From Lineus longissimus (taxonomy: Eukaryota; Nemertea; Pilidiophora; Heteronemertea; Lineidae), in contig NC_088324.1 in the NCBI RefSeq assembly GCF_910592395.1, forward strand, positions 13,294,953-13,358,952: 64,000 nucleotides of DNA, written 5' to 3'. Position numbers and translations under genes: made by a program. This document shows positions 42,718 through 57,100 of this stretch, piece by piece (within the stretch, counting starts at the first letter, position 1; each line of letters starts with the position of its first letter). The notes beneath the pieces were generated by a model. It ran no database searches. It worked only from the letters and a program-made list of their open reading frames with translations, and was not told the origin of the DNA.

Positions 42718-43852
42718 ATGAATGATCTAACAAAGGTCAAGGAGACTTATTCTAAGAAGTTCCCTGTAAGTTGAAGACAGTCTGCAGGGAGGGGTAAAAA
42801 GGAATTAAGGCTAAAGCAGCAATTAGCAGCATTATCATGATTTAGTGATGGGCTATCGACATAGTGGCTTGCCCATCATGTATCAGCTAGTTATTGCTTA
42901 TGACTAGAAGCTGCATAAAGACTGTAGTTGACAGCAGTCTACAGATGTGATGCTGATAGTGACTATCCCATACTACCTACAGGCATATCCCTTAGCCATA
43001 TAAAGCTTAAAGCTGCAACAAATCACCATGTGTTCATTATTGATTGCTATCTTCTCTGTTCTGCTTCCAGCACTATGAAAGCTATGCGAAGTGTCAGTCA
43101 AGAGCATTCATGGCAGGGATGGCCACATTTCTCGTCAGTAAGTAGAGTATAAACTGTACCAGTCTAAGAACATAATAGCATACTCATGTCTTACGCTTTG
43201 GAACGTAAATCGCTACCACAGATTATTCTCATCAGGACCGTCTTGATTGAGCAGTCACATCCTGATGATATCTCCTTCAAACGTGGGTCAATATTGTGTC
43301 ATGCCCTCCAGGAGGGTTGAGGCACAACTCGTCCTCATTATACCAGTACAATAGGGACCGTCCCTTTCTCATTCCTCTTTATAGGTGGTGCTGGTGTCTA
43401 CGGCCTCCAGGAACTCCTCCAAAAGAAGTTACCATACGGACGACAGACGTTCCTTCTCCCGACGATCATTATCGCATCGATCACTTCCTACTCTGTGACA
43501 CGGCTACGGACGAAAGCTTGCCAGAATATGTGGATGGTAATGGAAGATAAACATTCTAACCTGGGCTCAGAGAATGAAGGTAAATGAATCAGCTGTAATT
43601 TGTAGTTGTCTTCACTTCCATTATGTCTCTGGACTACTGTCAAAATGGTCAGGTTTAGCTGTAAGTTGCAGCCCATTGTGTATTCATTTCCAGTATCTCT
43701 GAGCTACTGTCAAACTGGTCAGGAGCTGTTTGTGAATTAGCTGTAAGGTGTAGTCAATCTCGATCTTGTCTTCATTTCCATTATGACTCTGAAAGTCTGT
43801 AATTATTAACTGGTTTATTTTTGCAGAACAAATCTTGGATCCAAAGGGATGA
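42718..43852 (+). CDS. TMEM141: Transmembrane protein 141 homologue
   Basis: Four exons: 42718-42765, 43071-43137, 43385-43579 and 43827-43852 (TGA), giving 111 residues against about 108 in human. The conserved core YAKCQSRAFMAGMATFLV, GLQELLQKKLPYGRQ and SYSVTRLRTKACQNMW matches TMEM141 in order, including the Cys of the YxxCQ and KxCxN motifs. Two hydrophobic helices separated by a short basic loop make it a small integral membrane protein of poorly defined function. The start is the ATG that opens MNDLTKVKETY, reading in phase into exon 2. Confidence 0.9.
43591..43800. repeat. Three-copy imperfect tandem repeat in TMEM141 intron 3
   Basis: AGCTGTAA at 43591, 43657 and 43739 each begins a 66-82 bp unit with a TTCATTTCCA(T/G)TAT core, and the first two share CTACTGTCAAA(A/C)TGGTCAGG. 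Units have diverged. Confidence 0.75.
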
Positions 43853-46800
43853 GTTAGGCCAACAAGGAGAGGAAAACTGGACTAGACATTGTAATTCTAA
43901 CTGAAGGAACATAACCTGAATACCCCATAAGTTGACTGTCGCCAGGGTGTGCTGAATATTAGCTGCCAATGCACAGGCATACTTCGTTTTGGATACAAAG
44001 TCTAAAAGATCTGTTTTTTGTAGTTGTACATGTATGTCATTCAGTGTTTGTATTTGGTGTTTGTCAGGTTATAGTCACTGTGGACACTTGTCCCTAAGGC
44101 AGAGTTTGCATACATGTTTAGATTTACCTTGTCACTTGGCATGGTGCCTGTTCGTTCTTGAAGTGACATGAGTCTTGCTTCCTTTGTGATCCCTCATGTG
44201 CAGCTCGGAAGTTGTCTTTGCAAGAAGATAAACAAGATTTCTCTGCATTTCTCTCTGGTAGTCTTTTATTGAAAATGTCTACATGAGACAAGAATGACAA
44301 TGGTTAAGATGCGACGTGACATAAACATGATTCATAGACACGCATGGAAAAATGGCCAAGTCAAGGCTAAAATAAGACTGGTTTCTGAATCACCACAAAG
44401 ATGAGACATTTCAATACTACCAACCACTAGAAGACTAGAGGCTGATATGCTTCTATCTTGACAGAAGTAGATGATGACTGCCTTTGCGACAAGAAAGGAA
44501 CCAGACATTGCTAAAACAGTCCACAAGCGCAACATTGCCACAACATCGAAATCTGTTTCAATTGAACTCCAATTCCTTACCCCAGGCAGCAATTTTACTA
44601 GTTATATACAATTGTTTCACACAGTATGGTACCTGAGGACAAGGTACGTACCAGACCTCATCCCAAGACTATAGCATTTTATTCAATGTACAATAAAGTA
44701 ATGCGCAGGGTATTCTTGGGATGAGATTGGTGTTCTCTTTGGAACAGATCGGAACCATAAACTGAAGTGCAGGAATCTCAAAATATGTTGTGGCCAGATC
44801 AGGCTGAGACAGGACCAATGTCACAACCTGGATTTGCGCTGACCGGACATAGGTCTCAGATCTTATGAGGGGGTGACTGACCACCAATAGCCCAAACATG
44901 TTCTAAGAGATTCATATGTAGCCAAACTCACGTCTCACACCTGAGTTGGTTAACCTCAAAACAGACGGCCCCTTTCCACAGACTGTATACCTGGTACCAT
45001 AAAGAGACATAACAAACAGAGGATTTCTTGCACTTCAGATTCCAACAAAGCTAATTGAAATGTACACTTTGATAAAATTGTCTCCTACATTTATTTCATA
45101 ACAAACACTTTCAAAATTTTACTTCAGCTAGGAGCATAAAACTGGACCTTATCTCACAATAGTTATGGATTTCTTCATCATACTCCAGATATGTCTCAAA
45201 CCAGAACCTTTGAAACTACATTTATAAACATTGAGAGCTGCTTGAAATTGAAATACAGTTTGTCACAGAAAATCTGTTTCCGTTTCTCCAGTTCGAGGTG
45301 TGCTGGATTGAAACACATTGTCAATCACAAACTTTTGCCAAATTTCCTCCTGTGTGAACTCATCAGTGCAAAATGCCGGTCCTCGGTGCGCCGGTCATCA
45401 GAAAATGTCACACCCACACAGATCAGTTTCAGCATTTTCCATTTTTTAAAAATTTGACTACCACAATCTGATATGAAAGGAAAATATGACATGCAGACAA
45501 AGATATAGAAATGAGGTAACACGGACAAGCCAGCACAAGACGTTCCAAAAATCTGCCTTGACCAGGTTGAGCTTCTGCGAAAAGTTCCTCTCACTTTTTA
45601 ATGCCATAATGTGTATGTTGGCAGAGAAAATTAGCTTTTTTGAACAGGAACTCAGAGCTGGCCATCCGGGAAATATGTACAACGCAGAGCAGAACCTGGG
45701 AGAGCGAACAGGGACCAACAAAGCATAAAGATAGCTAGAATGTATATGTTTTTAACAAGTGATGGCGTCGACCCATCTAAAGCGAGACATATTGAATAAC
45801 ACTGGTTATTTATTTGGTTTTATCAAACTTTGTAAAAAGAACATAAACTTTAAAAGACGTCAACAACATTGTGTGAATTCTTCTTGTAACTGTTGGCAGT
45901 GGTGGAACTGGTCTCAAGGAATTTGTTCATCAATTCCTTCCGCAAACAGCAACCAAAAGAAAGAGCCACGAAAATTTGGTGGTTTATAATTTTCTAAGCC
46001 ACAGCTAATTATAAAGTAGCATCATGTTCTCAACAGTTTACGCCACTTAGCTAAGGTTGTGTGTCTCAAATCATATGAAGGAGTTAATTTCATCAAGTTC
46101 CCGGAACGGAATGAGACATTATTACGAATATAATAGTTCTCCGATCTTTCACTGCCAACAGGTACATAAATCATTCATTCTTACATAAATAATTGAGCAT
46201 ATGTACAAGCTTTACATAAACTTACCAACAATGAATGATATTTTACGAGCCTACATGTAAATAGTGACTGAAACCTGTTCACTTGGATTAAGGGATCATT
46301 ATCCATTACACCAGATCATTACCTGATAAAGCTCATACCATAAAATGATAACTGCCACTCTGAGGTAAGGTTTGCAGATTAGACAGAGTTTCTGCCCGGG
46401 TACCTTTTTTCGGGGGGGGGGGGAGGGGGCAAAAAAGTTAGTTTTTATTCAAACTTATTTTATTTTTCATGAGATTTCATTATTATTGACCCCAATCATC
46501 ACTCCTGGTTCCACTTATATGGATTTTAAATGTATCTGTAGCATTTAAAAGACATAAGCTTTGAAGAAAATGAAGCACATTTCGCGTAACTTAGTATGTA
46601 GTTTATTATATCTGTTCTAAATCACCCATTTCGCTGACTATTTGCCACTAATAAATAAATAGGAAACGTTGGATTTCTTACCCGCAGGTCATACAGACCA
46701 GGTATCAGTTGTATAAACCCCTTTGAGAATAAATGAGATCATTATGAAAGTCAGAATAAATAAGATTAAAAAATTATACTGAATTCATTTGATGATCACA

Positions 46801-48137
46801 CAACTTACAAAACTACACAAATAAAAGAACATAAAATAAATAAACTCTGATGGGAGATCTTTCCAGTGCTACAGTCAGTCATAATTGGAATATCTAGCTT
46901 CAAGTCGGGGCTGGGTATCAGTTAAAGGTCAGCACTGTATCACAAGCCAACCCATGGCACCTTGCACTAAAATAATTTGAAAGTGACTGCTTTCGATGTA
47001 AGTCTACCTCCTTGTGTTTTTCTCTAAATACCAACACTCCGTAGTGTCATGTCCATCAGCTTTTACTAAACGGCCTTCCTCATACCTTGTACAACAACAG
47101 AGCTACAAAATAACACCTAGAAGTGATAAAGACTATCTAGTTTTGCAGCATGGTTCGTTTCATCACAGTTTGTAGTGCAATAGCCAGTGCAACACAAAAA
47201 AATGCTACTACCATTATTACTGGGAAGAAAGTTAGAAATTTGGTAAATAAACTGAAGTGTCCATTTAGCAATTCTAGAGTGAACCAATTTTTGAAAAAAT
47301 ATTTGGGTTAAGAGAGAGGATTTGTGGTGATTTTGCCCAAAATCTACCTCAGCCAACTTGCAGTGAAAATTATCTGATGGGGACATGAAGGAAAACTCTA
47401 GGCACTACTGGGTGACACTCATACAATTCTTATTACACCTTCTAAAGGAGATTGTCCGATATTGAAACATTCAATGGTATCATTATAAGAATGATATGCA
47501 AAATATTACTTTGGATGCCAAAATATTTCATAATAACAATATTGTAATATTAATAATGATATTATATCATTAAATGCTAGATGTCTTCAGATGTCTACAA
47601 AACAAGACTATATACAAATATTTCACAGTACGACCTCTCTGATACAGTGCTTACATATAACCTGACCTTTTTTGTGCAATGATCTGTAAAGGGTCTAAAT
47701 CATGTATTGCTCTTTTTTAATGATTTACTCTAAAGGCCCATAGGTATTTTGCTGTTGATTACATGCTATCGTTGTGTGGTCTTCTGATCCTTCAAACTAC
47801 TCGAACAAGACATAATTGAACATTATTTGATCCTTCAAGATACGTTGTAAATTGCACCAAGGTAGCTTCTAACCGACCGGCCCTCACAGATCTTGGAATG
47901 AGGCTTGGTACAGTCCACAGTTATGAAAACTGATAACTTGAATAGCATACTCAGAATATACTACAACAAAAGTTGAAAAATTACATGTGTATGATTTAAT
48001 TTTCCAACATGAAACTATCACACCCGACATCCAAAGTGAACTAGTCCAATGTATAGCAAAAAGCTAAAGTCCGATCATTCCATTATTTATAAGAGGTGAA
48101 GTGATTAACCCATAGAGAACCATGCTGCTGCCTTATA
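43853..48137. other. Convergent 3' region between TMEM141 and SCAI
   Basis: No gene recognised in 4.3 kb. AATAAA at 44692-44697 (+) could end TMEM141. TTTATT near 44263 gives AATAAA on the minus strand and might end a long SCAI 3' UTR, in which case the two transcripts would overlap. The poly-G run at 46412-46429 and generally AT-rich sequence fit UTR or spacer. Confidence 0.4.
46412..46429 (+). repeat. Poly-G tract
   Basis: Twelve G, one A, five G. Similar pure G runs occur on the same strand at 55716-55728, 56557-56571 and 61800-61813. Confidence 0.9.
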
Positions 48138-51100
48138 TCAATCCGTTTCTCCTAGGTCTGCGAATAGTCCACGAACCTCCAACACGCTCGCCAGGTCTAA
48201 GATGATTTTATGCAGTAACGGATGGTCCAGAATCTCATTTTCTGGTAGACGTGGGTGACAACTTGGGTAGTAGTTGGGACCCTGAAAACAGATGGAGAAT
48301 AGAAGGTAATTATTGTGTCGAAGCTAGCAGGGATGGGAATGACCAGGATAAAAACCCTGACATATCTTTTTCATCATTTTACCTTAAAATAACATTGTTC
48401 AAGAAGCAGAAATGTTCATGACCACATTTCCGACAAAATGTCTCAGTTTTTCATACCTAAAGTGAGAGTGGCTTCCCTCAAAAAAATCATTAGAAACATC
48501 ATATCCAGGCCGAACTAAAGCTTCATTATATTCTTGATGACTTTCCAGGCCTAAAGGAGTTGCAAAAGGTCAGAAACAATGATACTGACCTTGAACCCTC
48601 TGTGTAGTCGTAGCAGGACATAACAGAAGATGAACCTCAGGATGAGGAGGCGGAGGAAATCGTCACCGAAGAATTGAATGAATGTGTGATCTGAAATGGA
48701 AGACACCATATTTTATGTCACTCCCAGATGACGATGTTTACATTGATGCATTTTAACTAGGCCTAAATGTGATAGACTGTTTTGAAAATACAAAGGGATG
48801 TTGCAGGTATTGAAAAATTCCTCAAGCCTACCTATTGTCCGTGACCTTGTGACCATTTTGCTCGCCTCTGCCAGGAACTTATCGACCTGAGTCTGGCACT
48901 TTTCCCATATGGCGATGGGTACATCGATGATGTTACAGATGAAGCAGAATGCTGTGAGGGGACTGTGCATGAACAGGGTGAACAGGTTGCCCTTCTGATG
49001 CTGATCTGAAAGAAGATGGTACAAATTGAGTAAACAAAATAGAAAGTATGTCTCAAAGGACCTTTTGATGGTGGCACCCTTCGTCCTTGAATTTATGATT
49101 TTCGATTTTGTTTGGCAGGGAGGGGAGGGGGTTATACCACATGTGATGACAGAAGGCCATAACATACGTTATTTCCATCTTAAAATGGTTATGACAAATG
49201 CTGCAAGTGTACAACTCCAGAAGAGAATGAATGGCTCATGCATTACTGGAAAGGCGCCAATATTGTTGAAATATTCATGACCCTTCAAACCCAAGAGTCT
49301 GCCACCAATGCGTTATTACAGAAACTGTTTTCTAGAGTACCGATAGTTATCTGACAAAATGTATAGGAACTACTATCGTACGGCATTCCATTGCATCAAT
49401 AAGGTCACCGTTGTTTTTTCCCACCACCCTGATCCAGCACAAAGAACTTTGCTTTCAAGACAGATACGACTTCTTCTTAACCATCTATTGCATGATAAAC
49501 AATACGCCCCCTCTCATGAAAGGTTATCAAATATCAAAGTTGAAAGCAAATGATAAAATCGTCAGAATGAAGTATACCAACACAATGATTATCAGAGAAT
49601 AGTACAGGGTGAAATTGTAACACAGAAAAATATGTAAACGACTGTTGCTTTTTGGACCCACAAGACAGTGGGTGAATCCTATCACATTGAATGAATTTGA
49701 ACAATTAATAGCTCAAACTTAGAAACACAGATGAGATTAGCTACAAATGAAGACTGCACACAATAACATTATTGTAAGAGAGACATCATGTAAGAACATT
49801 GATGAAAGAGCTCTGAACAACTGAGAGAAGATTTAAACTGACAGATTTAATACAGGTACTAGAGATACTGCAACTTAACAGAAGTTTAGCTGCAGAAAAT
49901 GTAGACAAGGCATTACTCTTTGACTCACCCTGTATTTCTGTAAGTGGATATAAAACATGTTGATATATGACATGTGGAAATGTGGCAATTGAAATGAATA
50001 TGTGTGTTGAGAAATGTAATTCTATGTAATTTGTGTTGAGCAGTTTTTGTTGAGTTGTGCATTTAAATAAGTACAGCAAATTCGACATGACTGGATGCCT
50101 TATATTTTGGTACCTTTGAATAAGTTTATGAAATGGATGAAAAGAGAAGAAGAATTTAATTTGAGACTGATAGATTTGGGAATGTGTCATAATATAGGGA
50201 ATAAATCTTAGGGTGTGAATTAGTCAAGTGGTTCAGTCAACTGCAAATTGATTTCACAAAATATAAACATTTGTTGTTATTCAATTTTTGTGCAAAGCTT
50301 GGGCAGGGGGACTTGGAAGGAGTCATATTTCTTCAAGAACAAACCTGTGTAACTTTAAAATCTGTCAAAAAGTGCAAAAAGTCTTGATGTATGGTGACTT
50401 ACGCAGGTATCAGGCACAAAGTGCTAAAGTTAGCAAAACTGACATCTTGGAGATCTAAAAGTTGATGGACATTGCTCACAGTATAAAGGAAATAGTCCAA
50501 GACAAAAAACGTGGCCATCTATCTTATCGCAAATGCTTTTCCATCAGTTTTTAAGAATCATTGTCACGTTATGAGCGAAAGACTCAGCAGTACTATCACT
50601 TTGAACCTCCCCCTCAAAGTTAAGATAGATGGTCCAATAACTCTGTTGATAAAATGTGTTGCTTGTCCAAAACAGTTGTGAACAGCCTCATACGAGAAGT
50701 ATGGACAGCCAAAGTTCCCATGTCCAATGATTTACCATTATATTTCTTACGGGACTGTGTTGGACAAGCAACTCTAAATAGGGAAGTTTTAAGCCAGTGA
50801 TTCGAGAATCAACTTGCCCTGTTTCCTTCCGTATCGGGTATGGCGCGGGGAGACCCAGGAACGACCTGAATCATTAGCATAATATGATGATTAGACCAAT
50901 TAGCAACAAGGCTATGGATTAAAGAACGATTTAATATGATAGCAACATTACATACAAACAAAATATTTCAAGATTTGAGACACCGGAAAGCCACGTAATG
51001 GTTGAGGATGGTTTATATTCAACATTTGCTCACACCAAAATGTAAACTGTTGTTTTTCCTAAATTTTGGCTGTTTAGTTGTGATCAGTCAGTGACGTCAC

Positions 51101-54100
51101 AGATGCCATCCTCTGTGACGCAAAACATATTTCCAATTGCCAAATGAATTGAAAGCATCTTATTTGAGCTTTAAAGTGAATAAGAAACCATCCGTAGTCC
51201 TGTCATAAAAATTTAAAGATTTACATCATCAACCAGAAAGAAATTCACACCAGGTCAAAGCATTTACTTTCTCCGTGGAAATGTTTTTCTCACCTAAACA
51301 CATCAAAACAAAGTAACTGATAAACACCACAACCATTTGAGATAGAGAGAGATTGACACCTAGAGTACGTCCACAGATATCAGAGATTTATTCCTCTAAA
51401 TACTGGCATGAAAAGATGGGTGAAATTTCTGCTGATATTTTCCAGACAGAGCCAAATGATCCATTTTTAAGAACCAATAGCTAGTTGACTCCAGCCGATC
51501 TCAAACTGATCAAAAAATTGATGGAACAATTTGACAGTGTAGCCTGTAGGTCAAGTAATTCGTATTCTAGTCTGTACAAAACTAAAGGCAATTTACAGGA
51601 GAAATCTAGCAGAAGACATATTGACCCATTTTTCATGCCACATGGGAAAGGATCATTTTTCATTCTCATTTACCTTGACCTTGCAGTATAGAGGACGTGG
51701 ACCGAAATCTCATTCCTATAATAATGGCGATATGAAAATCACTGAACAAATGAAGGAAGTTTCTCCAAATTGGGCTATCAAACTCCCTACTGACTATAAG
51801 GAGCAGATACCACGTTTTGCCCTGTTCTTGGCTACTGAGAGCCCTTTGCCTTTCCACCCATAAATGACAAACACACATGACTCGATTTACACATAGTTTT
51901 GAAAATTCATCACTCTCTCATAATTTGACTGCAGGCCCAAATCCTACCCTTATTTGAGATATCAGAATCTTGTACACAGCACACCATAACCATAGTTTGT
52001 AGTCCAGTTGTACCTGACAAATGTTGTAGGAAGCAGCCTCGGTTTTATTACAAAGCTTGACAATAGGGGGGCTAATGATACCTACCCTGCATCGTTGTTG
52101 GGACTTGCTCTGGTGATAATAGACACAGCACTGGCTGGCCGAAGAAGTTGGGAAAACCCTGGTAGGCTGAGCTGTTGTCACTATCCACGACGATGAAGAG
52201 AGGTTTTCTTGTGTATGGATAGAGGTCGCCAGGATGAACACTAAAATAGAAGCACAGAGAACTTTGATAGGATGCAATTACTTTGGAACCTCCCTTAGCG
52301 GACACCTCTCTATTGAGGACTTCCTCTCACTCGAGGACACAGCATCTCATTCAAAAGATGAGGCAATCAAAGTAAAGGAACTTGCCTAAGATCACAAGCG
52401 AGTATCCGTGAAGGATATGGATCATGACAGGTCTTCAGAAATGGTATATTGGCCTTTAAACAGGCAACTTATAAGTCAAATAATATAGGTTGAAAACTGA
52501 AGATGAAGTTCCAGTCATTTCCAAAAAGTAAACTTGTATGGCAGTGATTTACTGGTCATCACGAATGCTTACCAATGCATATCTCGAAGATTTCCTGGCC
52601 GTTTATTTTTATTGGAGACGTCCACCTCTCGTCGACTATTTGTGATAACTCCGCCATAATCATAAGCAGCTGAAAAGTCAACAGTGAACCATCAGTCACA
52701 TGTGTATGCTGGACAAAGTGCCTAGCATCTTCTGTATGAGATGTTAGAAGGAATAAGACATGCAGACATGACTAAGGCCATTCGAGCCCAGTGACTCATA
52801 CTCTGGTAGAGCTTGCTATGGCAAAGACTAGTCTACTTACGATCATCACCATGCTTGGTATTGCGTAACGACCCGTCAGCCGAGATATACAACAACATGG
52901 CTCCGTTTGGCGGGAGCTCCTTGAAGCCAGAGGCGAGGAAAGCGTTGAGCTGGCTGAATGTTGGTTTGTAGAGCAGATATTTGTGGGGGTTGTCACGTTT
53001 GTTGATGCGATCTCCGTTCTCCTTGAAACAGACAAAATAAAGGTTATCACTAGTAGATGAGACTGGAAATCACCAAGCATTTTGACCCTTGGGGCATTGT
53101 AGCAACATGACCCAATTATCTCATCGTCTAGCTTAGTACAACATGTGGCAGATATGACGAATGACTGATGATATGCACTAATCTTGATCAACTTACCCCG
53201 CCAAAACTAACCCCAAGGCTGAGCCCAAATGGTGGTCGCCCCGGGGCAGGGGAGGCGTCGTAAAGTTGGTTATTTAAATCTTCTTGTGGTTCACGTTCTA
53301 GGGTTTGTAACATCCGGAACATATCCAATGTCAACTCACTGAATTTCACCTGAAAGTGGAGGTCAAAATTAAAGTTTTCATTTCGATGATGGTGGTATTT
53401 TTTAACAGTTACCAGAGTGCTGTGTCAAAGTTCTCCACAGCTTATACAAAGCAACAACAGATTTAAATCACGATTACATGGACTCTTTGCCTGTGAAATG
53501 GCTGACACCGAGAGGACAGGGTCGTGCTACTCTACCTGGTCATGGCAGTTTCCGACAATGAGTATTTCTTGTAGCGTAAGGTAGACAGGCGTGCCCTTCT
53601 CTAGTGGAGGAGTATTGAGGGGCGTCAGTCGATGAGACAGAATGATCGTGGAGGAATCTAAATCAACCACATTAACTAATGCATCAGCCTGAAAAACAAA
53701 GCAGGCAAAAATAAAGATCTGATATAAATCAACTCTTTTTACATCTAAACAGACTAGTGTAGTCAGTTCACCACAAGGGGTCACCCCAAGAGCTATAGAC
53801 ACATGAATGCCACAAGCACATCTTTGCCCATAATTCAATTAAGACCCATGATATAATCAGTCACTGCTCCAGGCCACCACCAGATTATCCTACTCCAACT
53901 CGAAGCTAATGCATCAAAGTTTTTTATCATCAGCAACTTCAAAGGAAAGTCAATCAATTACTCGTATGAGTCGAGTCTCTGCGGGATTTTGAGGCTGATG
54001 GCGATCTTTTTCAAAGACACATTTTGGAGAGATTTAGTATCTAGGCACATTTTTTACTTTTCAAGATCACCAACCCTTCGACGGCCCACTACTTTTACAG

Positions 54101-57100
54101 CCCCAAAAACAGCCCCCTCTATTTGAATTCAGCGCAACCACAGCCCCAGGCCTGGGGGGAGGGGGAGGGGCAAACCTACCTCTATAAATGCTCGAATCTC
54201 GCCCAGGACCATTGACCATTCTAGCTGATCCTCTGGTTCATAGATGGCAGTGTAGTCATCTATCTGTTTGGCCAATTCCTAGAAGAAGAAAAACATTATG
54301 ACATCAGACCTAATGCACTAGACAACAATGAAGACTACTGCGAACTCTGATTTATGCCTTAGGGTGTTATTATGAATGTGACAGACTGTGCTTTAGCAGA
54401 TAGACAAAACAACCTGGCTGACACACTGCAGGGTTGAACTCTGATTGATTCCTTAGTGTTAATATGAAACTGATGGACTGTACCTGCTGTTACTGTTAGA
54501 CAAAACAACTTGGTTGGCAAAACGCAGAAGACAAAGGCAAACAAATGTTTTCCTCAGTTTGTCAGTGGTTACAACCATGATCAGGATGTTTGATGACATT
54601 TCTGAGGTTGAAAAATTGTGCTATGAGTTATGCACATAAACAAACAAACAGGCTCAATATTCCACCATTTTCATGGGATTTAGAGCGAATTGTTTAAGGT
54701 TCAACCTCTGCTCTCTCCATATTATTTCATTGACATGCAACAGGCAAGAAGACCATCCTCATCACATTGTCATGATTGATGATATTTCATCATTGGTGAT
54801 GATTCACTTATCTGACTGTTAGCCAACTGGCAGGATCCCTAAACTTTTAAAATATGGATGACATGGGTGTCATTAGACTTTCAGCATACATGAATCACCA
54901 AGGCAGGCACAGTGGAGAAAACTTAAAATATTAACACCCGTGCCTAAACCAGTCAAGAAATTTCAGCTATATAACTGTTATGATTATGTTTTAGCCAGTT
55001 TCCCTGGCCTAGTCTGCACCAGTGATATTTTTCTCATCAAAACATTATCCGCAGACGTCATTATGATCTATTTCCAGCAAGATAATTGCATCTAATTAGT
55101 GTACAATCATGTCAGACTAATTAACCATGAAATCTGATTAGTTCTGAGTTCTCAAGGAAGACAGTGGGGTTTAGACCAGACCGAGAAGGTAAACAAAGCT
55201 TGCAAGCTGTCAAGTACTGGCAAGACTGATATTTTCCTGATTCAAAATCGTGACAGTTTTGACTTGACTCCTTGAAAAGGTACTAGGCTCACGAGGCCAT
55301 CTGCTGGGATGTATCAAGAGGTCCCTTCTCTAATCATAAGAGCAGTGTGACACAAGTCCCAGGTTCAGCCCATACTCACTCTGACGAGGTCCCGAACCAA
55401 CTTCATTTTCTTGAGCAGTAAACACACGACGATAAATCTTGCATAATAACGGAGCTTCTTCACCATCAGGTCGGGTCGGCTGTCTTCTTTGTTAGCTTTC
55501 GAATAGTATGCTCGCATTCGAATGGCAGAGTAAAATGAAAACGATTCGTTTAAGTAATTCGTTTCGCTGGTTCTGAGACTGAAAGAGAGTTATACAGAGA
55601 CAAGAATGTGAATGTCTTGACATATTCTTCAACCCTCAACTTCTTTGAGGACATGTAAAATGTCTCTGGTAGCGTACCTGCCAATTCACACATACCAAAG
55701 CTTTGGGGGCGGTGAGGGGGGGGGGGGGCTCAAGATGATCTAGCATGTGCATAGGATTACCACCAGCACCACTTGATAAACATTTTGGGAAACAAGGCTC
55801 TCCATGGCAGGTCCTTGACCCGCCGGATTCTGCACTGGGCCTTGTCAGGATAGCTGTGACACACTGATAGACCCAAATCAAAATTTGACCCAAGCTGACA
55901 ATATCAGTATCACTTATTATGAAAAGGAACAACACAAAGGAGTCCCTCAGGCTTGAATAACTAGAGAGACCTTGCAAGATAATCGCGTTAGTTTTGGATT
56001 GGTAACCTAAATTTGAATTCTCTCTCAACCAAATGGCCGTACTGCAACTAATATACATGTCAGCTACATGAAAGTCCAGCCCCCCTGGGATACCACAACC
56101 ACAGAGCCCTGAATAATAAAACCATTATTGTGGCATACTCCAATAGACAGCTATAAATTCTTGATGCTTTATCCCCTTTGGGATTCTTTCATCAGAATAA
56201 TTGGAAATAGCCGCTAATGCAATCATCGCACAAAGCACAGCGTAGACATGCCAGTGCGTATTTTGCAATGTACAACCCATCAAGCTTTGGTCATGTTGAT
56301 TGCAGAAGGTTCTTCTGCTAGTTCTGATGGCGATCGCTGTCGGGAATTTGCCATCCAACAACTTCGAATCAAGAAGTAATTTGAAGTATACTTACTAGTA
56401 ATGGTAATAGAGCTGCCCTATTTTTGACGCGATCTCTCCAATTTGCCATCGTTTTAACCCGTATTTCAAGTCCAAAATTTGCCTGGAAAGATAGAATAGA
56501 GAACATATGTGAGAAAAGCAAACATATTAGTCAATAACTGAATACCTGGATGTCTCGGGGGGGGGGGGGGGATTCCAAGTTAACTTATCTTCTACAAACT
56601 AGGAGTTTACAGACTGTGTGATCAAATTCCCAGTTGACCTCGAATTGATGTCTGGGGCAAAACAATCACCTCTCCAAGGCAATCTACTTCCCCGCTTCAG
56701 TCCCCAAGGGTTAAATGACTTCCTATACATGTACGTCATGTCGCTATTTCCCAATTAACTCCCCAGCTTTCTGTCGGCCGATTCCCCTTCAGTCCACTTG
56801 GCAACCAATTTAGACGCAGAACTGAAGTCGACAGAATCTATAGACATTATGAATATCTGGACGGAAGGATATGATTACTGTGACAAGTAACATCAATGTC
56901 CAGAAATGTTCATCGGTTAACAGTAACTTTTGCCATAGCCATGTCATTTTAAATAACTACCTCTTGTTGTCTTAGTACCAGCAAGCCATGTGAGCTGTCT
57001 ATGTGGTATGGAATAGAAAATTCCCTGAAGAGCTTTACCAATAATCAAATTGACATGCATGGCACACTGATGTCCTACATGTACACTCATGTTGGCAGCG

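Noticed and set aside
48713-49165. 150-codon minus-strand frame over SCAI exon 12
   Set aside because: Only the part from 49005 to 48832 is coding. The rest is intron read through, as splice sites and SCAI similarity show.
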